This document shows, in pieces, positions 1-7,412 of a DNA stretch of 20,412 bases. Source of the stretch: Candidatus Heimdallarchaeota archaeon (lineage in GTDB: Archaea > Asgardarchaeota > Heimdallarchaeia > Heimdallarchaeales > Heimdallarchaeaceae); the NCBI GenBank assembly GCA_023139025.1, contig JAGLOH010000004.1, positions 1-20,412 on the forward strand, in the 5' to 3' direction. The position numbers and the translations under genes are program-made. Position 1 is the first letter of the stretch. Every line of letters begins with the position of its first letter. The notes beneath the pieces are model-generated. The model searched no databases, was not told the origin of the DNA, and saw only the letters and a program-made list of their open reading frames with translations.

Positions 1-1134
1 AATGTGTTGGAAATAAAGAGTAAATTGGGAAAGCATATTCCTGATTTATTCATTTCATATGCCGCGAAAGCTAACTATCTAGGCAGAATATTACAAGAAT
101 CAAACAAACTTGATCTAGGTATTGAAGCTATGTCACTTTTTGAATTGAAATTGGCAGAAAAAGCAGGAGTGCCCTTTAACAAAATTGTTCTTAATGGTCC
201 TGCAAAAACTTTAGATGAATTGAGTTATGCTATTGCAAATAAAATAAATCATCTCAATGTTGAATCTCTTAACGAAATACAACAAGTAGAAAAAATAGCA
301 GAAAAACTAGAATTAGTTCAAAAAATCACGGTTAGAATACATCCAAAATTGAAAGAAACCACTGAAAGAAAGCTGTTGATAAAGAAAAACAGCAAATTAG
401 GAATTGACTATTCTCGAGGAGTAAAACTATTTGAATATGCTAAGAAAAGCCCTCATTTGGATCCAGTTGGAGTTCATACTCATGTTGGAACAAATCTAAC
501 GTCACATGAGTTTTATGATGAGTTACTTGGGTTTCTTAATGAGTATGTTGTTGATTTGGAGGATAAACTGTCTATTTCACTCTCCGAAATAAATTTGGGG
601 GGAGGATTAGCAAGCAAATCTACTCTAGAGAAAGAGGGGTTTCAATTAGAAAAACTAGGTGAACAAGTTTCTACAAAAATGGACAATATAGAAAACAAAA
701 AAATAATCTTTGAACCAGGAAGATACCTAATTGAGGATAGTTTTGTAGCAATTACTAAGGTGTTAAGAACAAAGAAATCGTGGGGCAGAAAATGGGCTTT
801 TATTGATATTGGTGCAAATACACTAATTCCAATGCGATATTCGCACTATAGTGTTGTTCCTGCAAACTTCAGGGGAAAAGGACAGTATACTAACATAGGT
901 GGTCCATTATGTCTCCCAGTTGATATATTGAGTGATGAAGCAGTCAATTTCGAGATTGAGGAAGGAGATTTACTAGTTGTTCTCAATTGTGGAGCATATA
1001 CAATTTCAATGAGTGAACAGTTTGGCTATCCAAGACCAGCTATTTATCAACTAACAAACAAGGGATTAACGGAATTGATTAAACCAGCTGATGATATGAA
1101 TCAGATGATTAATGATTCATTTTATTTGAGTTAG
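1..1134 (+). CDS. PLP-dependent decarboxylase, DAP/ornithine decarboxylase (fold III) family, 5'-truncated
   Basis: Fold-type III PLP enzyme that would decarboxylate an amino acid or an amino-acid-derived intermediate. The frame is open at base 1 and the first GTG (base 4) lies only 21 codons ahead of the PLP lysine, so some 20-40 N-terminal residues are missing. Counting from that GTG: the PLP-binding YAAKAN has K22, HVGT is at 160-163, the phosphate-binding glycine run GGG at 199-201, EPGR at 237-240, GPLC at 300-303 and GAY at 330-332. The residues after the active-site cysteine read CLPVD, not the CES(G/S)D of true diaminopimelate decarboxylases, so the substrate is probably not DAP. As I remember it, a C-x-P-x-D form is found in BtrK-like and exosortase-associated decarboxylases. 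It is first in the visible part of a glycan operon, 24 bases ahead of the next gene, so a role in making a glycan or lipid amine is inferred. Family sure, substrate unknown. Confidence 0.85.
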   Translation, partial: NVLEIKSKLGKHIPDLFISYAAKANYLGRILQESNKLDLGIEAMSLFELKLAEKAGVPFNKIVLNGPAKTLDELSYAIANKINHLNVESLNEIQQVEKIAEKLELVQKITVRIHPKLKETTERKLLIKKNSKLGIDYSRGVKLFEYAKKSPHLDPVGVHTHVGTNLTSHEFYDELLGFLNEYVVDLEDKLSISLSEINLGGGLASKSTLEKEGFQLEKLGEQVSTKMDNIENKKIIFEPGRYLIEDSFVAITKVLRTKKSWGRKWAFIDIGANTLIPMRYSHYSVVPANFRGKGQYTNIGGPLCLPVDILSDEAVNFEIEEGDLLVVLNCGAYTISMSEQFGYPRPAIYQLTNKGLTELIKPADDMNQMINDSFYLS

Positions 1135-1158
1135 AATCATTCAAAATAATAGCTAAGG

Positions 1159-1680
1159 ATGCTTAGAGAAATGGAACCAATTGAAATCTGTTCAAAACAG
1201 TGTAAAAGTAAGTGTTGTAAAAGCACACCTCCAGCTTTAACAAAAAGTGATTTCGAAAGAATTAATAAATTACATGAGAACAAGAATTGGTTCAACAATA
1301 TTGACCAAGGAGAAAATAAAACTATAGTAATTGCAAAAAGGGAAGATAGCAACAATTGTTATTTTCTTTCTGAGGAAGGTTTATGTGCCATTTACAGTAG
1401 CAGACCTTTAGATTGTAAACTGTTTCCCCTTTTTTTTAAGATAAATAAAATCAATAAAAGTGAATACAATCTTCGTTGGCTTGTTTGGTATTGTCCTTTA
1501 ACAGATGCAAAAAGTTTAGATGTTTTGAAAGAAGAAGCAAAAACAAAAATTGAAATCATACTCTCAGAAGATCCAGATCAGTTATTTGAATATCAAAACG
1601 CCATGTATGCATCCCAGGGGTACAAGAAAAAACATTTCTTATATGAAGAACGTTTAAAGATTAAAAAGAGTGGTGAATAA
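1159..1680 (+). CDS. YkgJ-family (UPF0153-like) cysteine-cluster protein
   Basis: 173-residue soluble protein with the cysteine pattern of the YkgJ family: C11, C15, C19 and C20 near the N terminus, then C67, C76 and C86 in a C-x8-C-x9-C arrangement containing the typical Y-S-S-R-P-x-D-C-K-x-F-P stretch, and C112. The family is thought to bind zinc or an iron-sulphur cluster; its biochemical role is not established. The remainder is charged and helical without membrane segments. The start is uncertain: ATG at 1159 and ATG at 1171 (residue 5) are both possible and neither has a convincing ribosome binding site. It lies between the decarboxylase and a GT2 glycosyltransferase, 24 bases after the first and 2 bases before the second, so it is almost surely co-transcribed with glycan genes. 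Whether it modifies a glycan, a protein or a cofactor cannot be said. Confidence 0.8.
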   Translation: MLREMEPIEICSKQCKSKCCKSTPPALTKSDFERINKLHENKNWFNNIDQGENKTIVIAKREDSNNCYFLSEEGLCAIYSSRPLDCKLFPLFFKINKINKSEYNLRWLVWYCPLTDAKSLDVLKEEAKTKIEIILSEDPDQLFEYQNAMYASQGYKKKHFLYEERLKIKKSGE

Positions 1681-1682
1681 TA

Positions 1683-2672
1683 ATGAGCAGCATTTCTCTA
1701 ATCATTCCAACATACAACAATGATTCAACCTTGAGAGCATGTCTTGAATCAATAAAGAAACAAAGTTTAGCTCCTAATGAAATCATAATTGCTGATGGTC
1801 ATTCAACTGATGATTCTATTAGTATTGCCAAAGAATATGATTGCAAGATAGTTTACGAGGATAGGGGAACTAGAGCTGCTGCTTGTAATGAGGCATTAAA
1901 AATAGCTCAAGGAGATATAATTGTTTTTACAGATTCAGATATAGTAGCAGATAAAGAATGGTTGAAAAATTTAATTGAAACTTTTAACAAAATGGACCTT
2001 GAAGTCGCATGTGTAGCTGGTCCTCATTTAGAATATCCAGATGAGAGTCTTTTTGGGAAAGCAGTTAGTGCAATTTATGACACTATTTTTGGAGGAAGAT
2101 GGTCAGAGCAAGTTAAGAGCATATTTGACAAAAAAGAGCGGTTTGTTCAAAGCGCTGCAGGATGCAATGCAGCTTATAGAAGAGAAGCTCTAGAGGAGGT
2201 TTTACCATTTAATGAATCCCTGCTTACAGCTGAAGATACAGATATTAATTATAGATTAATTCAGAAAGGGAAAAAACTCTTTTTTACACCTAGTGCAATA
2301 ATTTACCACCAAAGACCTCAGAAGCACAAAACATTTCGAAATAAGTCAAAAAAATATGCTATAGGAAAAATACAATTTTTCAGAACACATAAAGTGGGAT
2401 TAGAGTTATGGCACTTATTACCAGTACTGTATTTTCTTACTGGTTTATTTCTATCAGTAGTACTCTTTGTTAACCTATGGATAGGAGTAGGAGTAGCAGT
2501 GTATTTTGGTTTGTACATAATAGCGATTCAAATCGCTTCAATAGTTCAAACGATAAAATACAGGCATTGGCAATTCCTTTTTATGTTACCTCTAATGTTT
2601 ATAGAGGGTCATATTTTCTGGAGTTTAGGGATTTTACAGGAGATTTTTGCATCAAAAAAGAAGCGTGATTAG
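1683..2672 (+). CDS. Membrane-anchored family 2 glycosyltransferase
   Basis: 329 residues. The N-terminal GT-A domain begins with SLIIPTYNND (residues 5-14), followed by the nucleotide-site aspartate in ADGHSTDD (37-44) and the metal-binding DSD at 84-86; the acceptor-side TAED is at 182-185 (probable catalytic base region E184/D185). The C terminus has three hydrophobic segments at about 244-266, 268-290 and 297-315, so the enzyme sits on the membrane with its catalytic domain in the cytosol. It should transfer a sugar from a nucleotide sugar to a lipid-linked acceptor with inversion. The domain order is closer to ExoA-like GT2 enzymes than to polyprenyl-phosphate sugar synthases such as ArnC or DPM1. 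The start is supported by a strong GGTGA site (1672-1676) six bases upstream, inside the end of the YkgJ-like gene. Sugar and acceptor unknown. Confidence 0.88.
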   Translation: MSSISLIIPTYNNDSTLRACLESIKKQSLAPNEIIIADGHSTDDSISIAKEYDCKIVYEDRGTRAAACNEALKIAQGDIIVFTDSDIVADKEWLKNLIETFNKMDLEVACVAGPHLEYPDESLFGKAVSAIYDTIFGGRWSEQVKSIFDKKERFVQSAAGCNAAYRREALEEVLPFNESLLTAEDTDINYRLIQKGKKLFFTPSAIIYHQRPQKHKTFRNKSKKYAIGKIQFFRTHKVGLELWHLLPVLYFLTGLFLSVVLFVNLWIGVGVAVYFGLYIIAIQIASIVQTIKYRHWQFLFMLPLMFIEGHIFWSLGILQEIFASKKKRD

Positions 2673-2673
2673 A

Positions 2674-3885
2674 ATGCCATTGAAAATAGCAATGATCTTT
2701 GAGTTAGGTCCTGACGATGAAGGGAGCATCGGCGGAGGAGTTGAGCTTCACGCTATAAATTTAGCAAAGGAACTAGTTAAACGGGGGCATGAAGTCACTT
2801 ATATTACTGGGGCTATACCCAACTCAAAAAAAGAAGCACTAATTGAAGGAGTGAATGTAAAGAGAATTGATTTCGGGGGGACAATAAGGCGCGCTTATAA
2901 TCCTCAGCAGCTGAATTTCTCAAGACAGTTTTCTTTTCTTATGAAATCATTTTTTTTCCGTTCAAGAAAAGGAAGAGAGCAGTCTTTCGATATTTGTCAT
3001 GGGCACATATATTCAGCAGGTATTGCTGCAAGAATTATTGGAAAGAGAAACAAAGCTAAAATAATCAATACAATTCACGGATCATATTACAAATATTGGA
3101 ATCAAATATTACCAAATAAATTTAAAGCTGGATTTTACAGAAAGATGGAACGTTTTCTTGCTCCTTTTCTTGTAAGAAAAAGTGAAGTTCAGATACATAC
3201 TGATTATGATTTTGCAGAAACTGTAAAAGATTGGGTAAAGCCTAAGTATAAAAAACGAATAATAACCATTCTCAACGGTGTAGATATTGGTAAATTTTCA
3301 CCTGACGTAAAACCAAATCCCTCTATTCTAAAGGAATCAGGGCCCATTATAATGACGTCTAGAAGATTAGTTGCTAAGAATGGAGTAATATGTCTAGTTC
3401 AAGGTTTTAAAAAGGTTGTAGAAAAATACCCTAATGCCATTCTTTTCATAATTGGTGATGGTCCTGAAAGAGAAAAAATTCAAACTGAGATTAACAAACA
3501 AAAATTGCATAAAAATGCTCGTTTGATAGGGATGATCCCTAATGATGAAATACCTTCATACCTATCAAAAGCAGATGTTGTTGCCGTTCCAAGCATAGTG
3601 GAAGCTTCTAGCATCAGTGTCTTAGAAGCTATGGCTATGAAGAAACCTGTTGTTGCATCAGATATTCCAGGAATTAGAGAAATAACAAAATTTGGAGAAA
3701 ACTGTGTCCTTGTTCCTCCAATGAACCCATCTAAATTGGCTAATGGAATTAATAGTCTTTTAGAATCTGAGAGCATAAGAAAAGAGTTAGGAAAGCTGGG
3801 GTATGAAGAAGTTCTCGAAAATTATACTTGGGAGAAGAAAGCTAAAGAGATTGAAAAAGTATATTATAATGCGATAGAAAACTAA
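2674..3885 (+). CDS. Family 4 glycosyltransferase
   Basis: GT-B fold retaining glycosyltransferase, 403 residues from the ATG at 2674. Visible features: the N-terminal glycine loop GGGV (about 20-23) near an FELGPDDEG opening, the domain-linking LNGVD (200-204), the nucleotide-binding IIGDGPE (259-265), and the C-terminal EX7E motif with E310 and E318 (EASSISVLE). No signal peptide and no membrane span; a cytosolic enzyme acting at the inner membrane face is inferred. An in-frame TTG at 2647 would add nine residues but overlaps the preceding gene; the ATG is preferred because a GTGA site at 2665-2668 lies five bases ahead and it follows the GT2 stop by one base. It works in the same operon as the GT2, presumably in successive steps of one glycan. 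Donor sugar cannot be read from the sequence. Confidence 0.9.
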   Translation: MPLKIAMIFELGPDDEGSIGGGVELHAINLAKELVKRGHEVTYITGAIPNSKKEALIEGVNVKRIDFGGTIRRAYNPQQLNFSRQFSFLMKSFFFRSRKGREQSFDICHGHIYSAGIAARIIGKRNKAKIINTIHGSYYKYWNQILPNKFKAGFYRKMERFLAPFLVRKSEVQIHTDYDFAETVKDWVKPKYKKRIITILNGVDIGKFSPDVKPNPSILKESGPIIMTSRRLVAKNGVICLVQGFKKVVEKYPNAILFIIGDGPEREKIQTEINKQKLHKNARLIGMIPNDEIPSYLSKADVVAVPSIVEASSISVLEAMAMKKPVVASDIPGIREITKFGENCVLVPPMNPSKLANGINSLLESESIRKELGKLGYEEVLENYTWEKKAKEIEKVYYNAIEN

Positions 3886-3918
3886 TATCTCAAAGAAAAA
3901 CAAGAGTTAAGTGACAAA

Positions 3919-4803
3919 ATGAATACTGAAACCCACTTTTGTCTAAGAGTAGATGTTGATACATTTGAAGGTTTGAAAAAAGGCATTCCACAAATTTACA
4001 ACATAGTCAAGAGATTAGGTATTCCTACAACCATTTACCTAAGTCTAGGTAAATATGCTACAGGGAGAAATATCTTCAGGAAAATAAGGCATAAGGAGAA
4101 GATTTCTTCTACAATATCTCCATGGAGAAGAAACAGCATACGAAGCCTATTTCGCGGAATCCTTCTACCTCCTGCAAGAATAAGGGAATCTGCAAAATCA
4201 CTCTTGAAAAACTATAATGATAGAGAATTATTTGAAATTCATCCTCATGGTTACAATCATGTCGAATGGTCTTCAAGTTTTAGGAGATTTTCTTTTGAAA
4301 AGACATCAGAATTTATAGAGAAGATTTTCATAGAATACAATCAAATATTCAATTCTGTACCCATAACAAATGCAGCTCCAAACTTCCAGACAAACAAGTT
4401 CTATTTTCAAATCATGAAAGAAAAGGGAGTAGAATTCTTAGCTGACTATAAATATTCAGAACCGTTCCAATTACAATTTGAAACCAAAGAAAAGAAGTCA
4501 CAACAGATTCTCCAACTTCCTGTTACTGAGCCAACTTTTGAAGAGTTGTTACAAAAAGGAAAAAGTATCGAAGAAATAAAGAAACTATATAGAAAAAATT
4601 TCAAAAAATATATAGATCAAAGCACTGACTATGTTTGTTTTTATCTACATGCAATTTATGAACCTTTTAAACTGCAAAAACTGTTGGAAGACTTCCTTAA
4701 CCTAGTAATTAAGCTTGATATGAAACCGGTTACTCATAAAAGCTATAAGGATATCGTTAAGAAAACTTCAGCTATTCGCTATGAAGAATTAATACAGAGA
4801 TGA
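3919..4803 (+). CDS. ArnD-like polysaccharide deacetylase (NodB fold, carbohydrate esterase 4)
   Basis: 294-residue NodB-fold hydrolase that resembles ArnD, which deformylates 4-formamido-arabinose on undecaprenyl phosphate in bacteria. The start LRVDVDTFEG with the GIPQIY that follows matches the ArnD N terminus (LRIDVDTFRG...GVPRL, from memory), and QLPVTEPTFEEL (199-210) matches ArnD QIPVTLPTWDEV. Catalytic/metal residues visible: D12 and D14 in the first motif, H110 and H114 in HGYNH (metal ligands), and a late histidine, H244, in LHAIYE. No signal peptide or clear membrane span, so it acts in the cytosol, as ArnD does. GTGA just ahead of the ATG supports the start. It lies 33 bases after a GT4 gene and 4 bases before another. 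Inference: it removes a formyl or acetyl group from a polyprenyl-linked amino sugar. A generic N-deacetylase is the alternative. Confidence 0.82.
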   Translation: MNTETHFCLRVDVDTFEGLKKGIPQIYNIVKRLGIPTTIYLSLGKYATGRNIFRKIRHKEKISSTISPWRRNSIRSLFRGILLPPARIRESAKSLLKNYNDRELFEIHPHGYNHVEWSSSFRRFSFEKTSEFIEKIFIEYNQIFNSVPITNAAPNFQTNKFYFQIMKEKGVEFLADYKYSEPFQLQFETKEKKSQQILQLPVTEPTFEELLQKGKSIEEIKKLYRKNFKKYIDQSTDYVCFYLHAIYEPFKLQKLLEDFLNLVIKLDMKPVTHKSYKDIVKKTSAIRYEELIQR

Positions 4804-4807
4804 TAAA

Positions 4808-5953
4808 ATGAATAAGAAAAAAGTATGCTTCTTAACTCAAGAATACAGAAGAGGAGCGACTTGGATTTATTGTTTTCAATTGGCCAAGATTTTAAACGAA
4901 GAAGGAGATTGGGAAGCACATATTATCTCAGCAGCTATGAATTGTGAATCAGCTAGTGGAAAAATAGAAGTGCCGTTTTTATCCTTAATTGAAACCTCGT
5001 CCTCAAGATATTTCTATTCTAGAAACTACTGGAAGAAGTCAAAAGAAATTGTTAAGAAACTAAATCCAGATGTAGTTCAAGGAAATATGAACCTACTATC
5101 TTCATTAGGAATTAAAAATAAATACCCTATAGTTGAAACCGTTCATACCACTTTTAGCAGGGAAAAACGAGGAGTTGACAAATTACCTTTCAAGCAATTA
5201 AGTTGGGTTGAACGAAGGGTTCGTCTTCTATTCCCATTATTGAAATTCGTTGAAAAACGAATTCTAAAAAGAGCTAGTCATTTAATTGCAGTTAGTGAAG
5301 CTATTAAAGAGGAATTAGTAAAATATTACTCCATTGAAGAAGAACAAATAACTGTCATCCCAAATGGTGTAGATACTAAAATTCACTATAAAACAGATGA
5401 AAAAATCTACATGAAGAAGGATAAGGAATTGGTTTTAGGTTTTCTTGGAAGAATGACAGCAGGAAAAGGAGCTCATTTAATTCTACCAATAATTAAGAAA
5501 ATTAAGGAAGAAATACCAGAAGTCAAATTACTCATTGCAGGAGATGATTTGAATGCAAGGAAGAAAATACTAAACCAGATTAATAAGCTGGGGTTAAAAG
5601 AGAATATCATAGATTTTGGATATATATACGACAATTATAGAAAGAATACTTTTTACAGTTCTGTAGATCTATTCTTACTGCCATCTAGTCATGAGGGAAT
5701 GAGCTTAGTCTTACTTGAAGCTCTTGCATGTCAAACCCCAGTATTAACAACCCCTGAAGCAGATACTTTCGACCATAAGAACATCTTAATAATCATACCT
5801 AGATCTGTTGACCACTTTGCTGCAAAAGCAATTGAAATCTATAACAATCCAAAGATAATCGAGGAAATTCAGAAAAAGTCTAAGGAAGTAGTAAAACAGC
5901 TTTCATGGCAAAATACTGCAGAAAAAACAAAAATGGTTTTTGAAAATCTATAA
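4808..5953 (+). CDS. Family 4 glycosyltransferase (second)
   Basis: 381-residue GT-B enzyme. Visible features: PNGVD at 185-189, the phosphate loop GRMTAGKG (214-221), LLIAGDD (241-247) and the EX7E motif from E296 to E304 in HEGMSLVLLEA. A Lys/Arg- and aromatic-rich stretch at about 115-155 probably contacts membrane or lipid-linked acceptor. The N-terminal donor loop is weaker than in the upstream GT4 (RRGATWIY in place of a GG loop), so the two are not recent duplicates. The start follows the ArnD-like stop by four bases, with GATGA spanning the junction as ribosome binding site. It is the last gene of the operon; its TAA overlaps the last six bases of the convergent archaeosortase gene. 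Donor and acceptor unknown. Confidence 0.88.
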   Translation: MNKKKVCFLTQEYRRGATWIYCFQLAKILNEEGDWEAHIISAAMNCESASGKIEVPFLSLIETSSSRYFYSRNYWKKSKEIVKKLNPDVVQGNMNLLSSLGIKNKYPIVETVHTTFSREKRGVDKLPFKQLSWVERRVRLLFPLLKFVEKRILKRASHLIAVSEAIKEELVKYYSIEEEQITVIPNGVDTKIHYKTDEKIYMKKDKELVLGFLGRMTAGKGAHLILPIIKKIKEEIPEVKLLIAGDDLNARKKILNQINKLGLKENIIDFGYIYDNYRKNTFYSSVDLFLLPSSHEGMSLVLLEALACQTPVLTTPEADTFDHKNILIIIPRSVDHFAAKAIEIYNNPKIIEEIQKKSKEVVKQLSWQNTAEKTKMVFENL

Positions 5954-6967
5954 AGAAGAACTTGAGTCATCAATATCGCTTTCAGAAATCTTTTCCTCCA
6001 AGTTTTCGGTTATTGCTTCGTGATTTTTCTTTTTTTTCTTCTTTTTTCGTTCTATTCGTTTTTGTTTTCTTTGTTCTCTAATCTCTTTTTTCTCGCTCAA
6101 AGGAAGTATAAACAACCAGAAAACAGGTATCCATAAAATAAGCATAATATAGCCAAGGTAATTATGTACTGGTTCTCCAATCTCTCTTCCATAGAAGTAG
6201 TACAATGAAATTACAATGACAATTCGTAAAATATTGATGAGGTAAGTTCCAAAAATTCCAATTAATGTAACAAGTCCGGTTCTGTAATTCCAGCGTAGTC
6301 TTCTTCTTGCTTCAAACAACATGATTAGGAATATGGCTGTAAAGATTGTGAGTGAATGAATTCCACTACATCGAGCATCAATGAGTATTGCTGCCTCTCC
6401 ACTAGGAGCAATCATAAAATCAATTTTAGTCATATAACTCGTTGTTAACCAAGTAACATCACCTATATTCATACCAAAAGCAATCAATATAGAAGACACA
6501 ATAGTTCCAGTTAGTTTTGTTAACCATCTAGCTATCCCTAAATCAAAAAGAAAGGTATCGATACCTGAAAAAATTAATGCATAAAAAACAGTTGTTAAGA
6601 TAACCATATACAAACCAGGAGTTCTGTATTTCTTGAAAAAAGGATCATCCCACGAAACATATAGAACCATGATAAGAGCAAAAACTAAACCCATAGGAAC
6701 AAGAGCGGCCGTAGGAATGGGGATGGATAGAAACTTTGCTTTCTCTTCTTCACGAAATGTTTCAAAGAGAATGTAAAGATAAACTACAAGTCCTAGAAGA
6801 ACGAAAGAAACAGAATATCTCAGATATCTATTTTTCAGATAAGGTAAAGCCGGGGTTATTTTTTCATCAATTTTTGAAAAGAAATTTTGAGTTTTTACAA
6901 AACGATTCTTCTTGGTTTCATCTAGGGTGCTTGTTTCAATAGAATCATCTTGTTTCATGTCTGCCAT
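5948..6967 (-). CDS. Archaeosortase/exosortase-family transpeptidase
   Basis: Multi-span membrane cysteine enzyme of the exosortase/archaeosortase fold, which cuts surface proteins near a C-terminal sorting signal and can join them to a lipid. Counting from an upstream TTG (6979): hydrophobic segments at about 55-72, 90-108, 122-140, 155-172, 206-223, 235-260 and 273-293. The family triad is present: C204 in DARCSGIHSL, R252 in NILRI, H272 in VHNYLG. The ATG at 6967 (residue 5) is preferred, since GGTGG lies just upstream; this gives 339 residues. The C terminus (about 296-343) is unusual: a Lys/Arg-rich stretch with eight lysines in nine residues, then an acidic Ser/Asp end. It converges with the GT4 gene, overlapping by six bases. 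No protein with an obvious sorting tail is seen in the window, so its substrates lie elsewhere. Family sure, subclass (ArtA-E) not assignable. Confidence 0.9.
   Translation of the reverse strand: MADMKQDDSIETSTLDETKKNRFVKTQNFFSKIDEKITPALPYLKNRYLRYSVSFVLLGLVVYLYILFETFREEEKAKFLSIPIPTAALVPMGLVFALIMVLYVSWDDPFFKKYRTPGLYMVILTTVFYALIFSGIDTFLFDLGIARWLTKLTGTIVSSILIAFGMNIGDVTWLTTSYMTKIDFMIAPSGEAAILIDARCSGIHSLTIFTAIFLIMLFEARRRLRWNYRTGLVTLIGIFGTYLINILRIVIVISLYYFYGREIGEPVHNYLGYIMLILWIPVFWLFILPLSEKKEIREQRKQKRIERKKKKKKKNHEAITENLEEKISESDIDDSSSSL
6024..6047 (+). terminator. T-rich tract, likely terminator of the glycan operon
   Basis: About 70 bases past the end of the second GT4 gene the plus strand carries T5-C-T8-C-T2-C-T6, with no hairpin. 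Archaeal RNA polymerase stops at such U-tracts. On the minus strand the same bases encode the poly-lysine tail of the archaeosortase. Termination is inferred. Confidence 0.4.
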
Positions 6968-7006
6968 CTTTCCCACCAATATTGAATTTCATTTTAGAGA
7001 TTTGAT

Positions 7007-7014
7007 CTTAAAGT
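7007..7014 (-). promoter_or_regulatory. Possible TATA box for the archaeosortase gene
   Basis: On the minus strand ACTTTAAG lies about 43 bases before the ATG at 6967, which would place transcription start near 6983 and leave a short leader containing the GGTGG site. AT-rich surroundings make this a weak call. Confidence 0.3.
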
Positions 7015-7144
7015 TAACATTTCAGTATTGGATTATCTCCAAGACACATTTAATATGATTGTATATTACTAAAAATCTCACTTTGTTAAACCTAACGTTT
7101 CATCAAATGCCCCTTATAGCTGGAAATAGATGAAATTGAAGAAT

Positions 7145-7354
7145 TTAATCATCTTCAAAAATTATATTATTATATTTGTTGTCAATATTTGGAAAGCGAA
7201 AATCAGTTGATTGTTTTGATGCATAGTGTTCCCTATAAAAATCTCTAAGCGCGAGCCTTATTGCTTCAGATCTTGAAGCATATCTACCCTGTAGGACCAT
7301 TTCATCCAGAATTTCAACAAACTCACTTGGCAATCTTATTGAAATTAAATTCAC
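7145..7354 (-). CDS. Ribbon-helix-helix (CopG/Arc-like) DNA-binding protein
   Basis: 69 residues. The N terminus fits one RHH unit: strand NLISIRLP (2-9), helix A about 10-21 (SEFVEILDEMVL), a glycine turn at G23, helix B SRSEAIRLALRDFYRE (27-42). Such proteins dimerise through the strand, whose outward residues read bases in the major groove. The last 25 residues are polar and end in EDD; this tail is too short for a NikR-type ligand domain. Translation begins at GTG 7354, preceded on the minus strand by GGGG. It stands alone between two minus-strand genes with more than 150 bases on either side, so it probably has its own promoter and may regulate itself. Target genes are unknown; the neighbouring surface and sugar genes are possible. 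Confidence 0.85.
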   Translation of the reverse strand: MNLISIRLPSEFVEILDEMVLQGRYASRSEAIRLALRDFYREHYASKQSTDFRFPNIDNKYNNIIFEDD

Positions 7355-7404
7355 TTGTTAACCCCTAAACAAATTCTAATCATCATATTAGTGAACGATT
7401 TTGC

Positions 7405-7412
7405 ATTTATAG
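7405..7412 (-). promoter_or_regulatory. Likely TATA box of the RHH gene
   Basis: CTATAAAT on the minus strand, about 51 bases ahead of the GTG start at 7354; transcription would begin near 7380 and give a leader of about 27 bases. The gene-free stretch 7355-7558 also holds short inverted repeats (CTAAT/ATTAG at 7376-7391 and an 8-base pair at 7378-7385/7434-7441), possible operators. Confidence 0.45.

Noticed and set aside
2477..2668. Alternative frame in the GT2 membrane region
   Set aside because: The GT2 frame is continuous here and gives three hydrophobic spans; the other frame gives a Ser-rich sequence without features.
1683..2672. GT2 protein as an ArnC/DPM1-like polyprenyl-phosphate sugar synthase, which would pair with the ArnD-like enzyme
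   Set aside because: The order of motifs and three C-terminal spans look more like ExoA-type GT2 enzymes; the ArnC-like core was not recognised.
2647..2673. TTG 2647 as the start of the first GT4
   Set aside because: It adds residues not expected in GT4 proteins and overlaps the GT2 gene; ATG 2674 has GTGA at the right distance.
3480..3776. 98-codon open frame on the minus strand inside the first GT4 gene
   Set aside because: Antisense to the conserved GT4 C-terminal domain; composition is what antisense of such codons gives.
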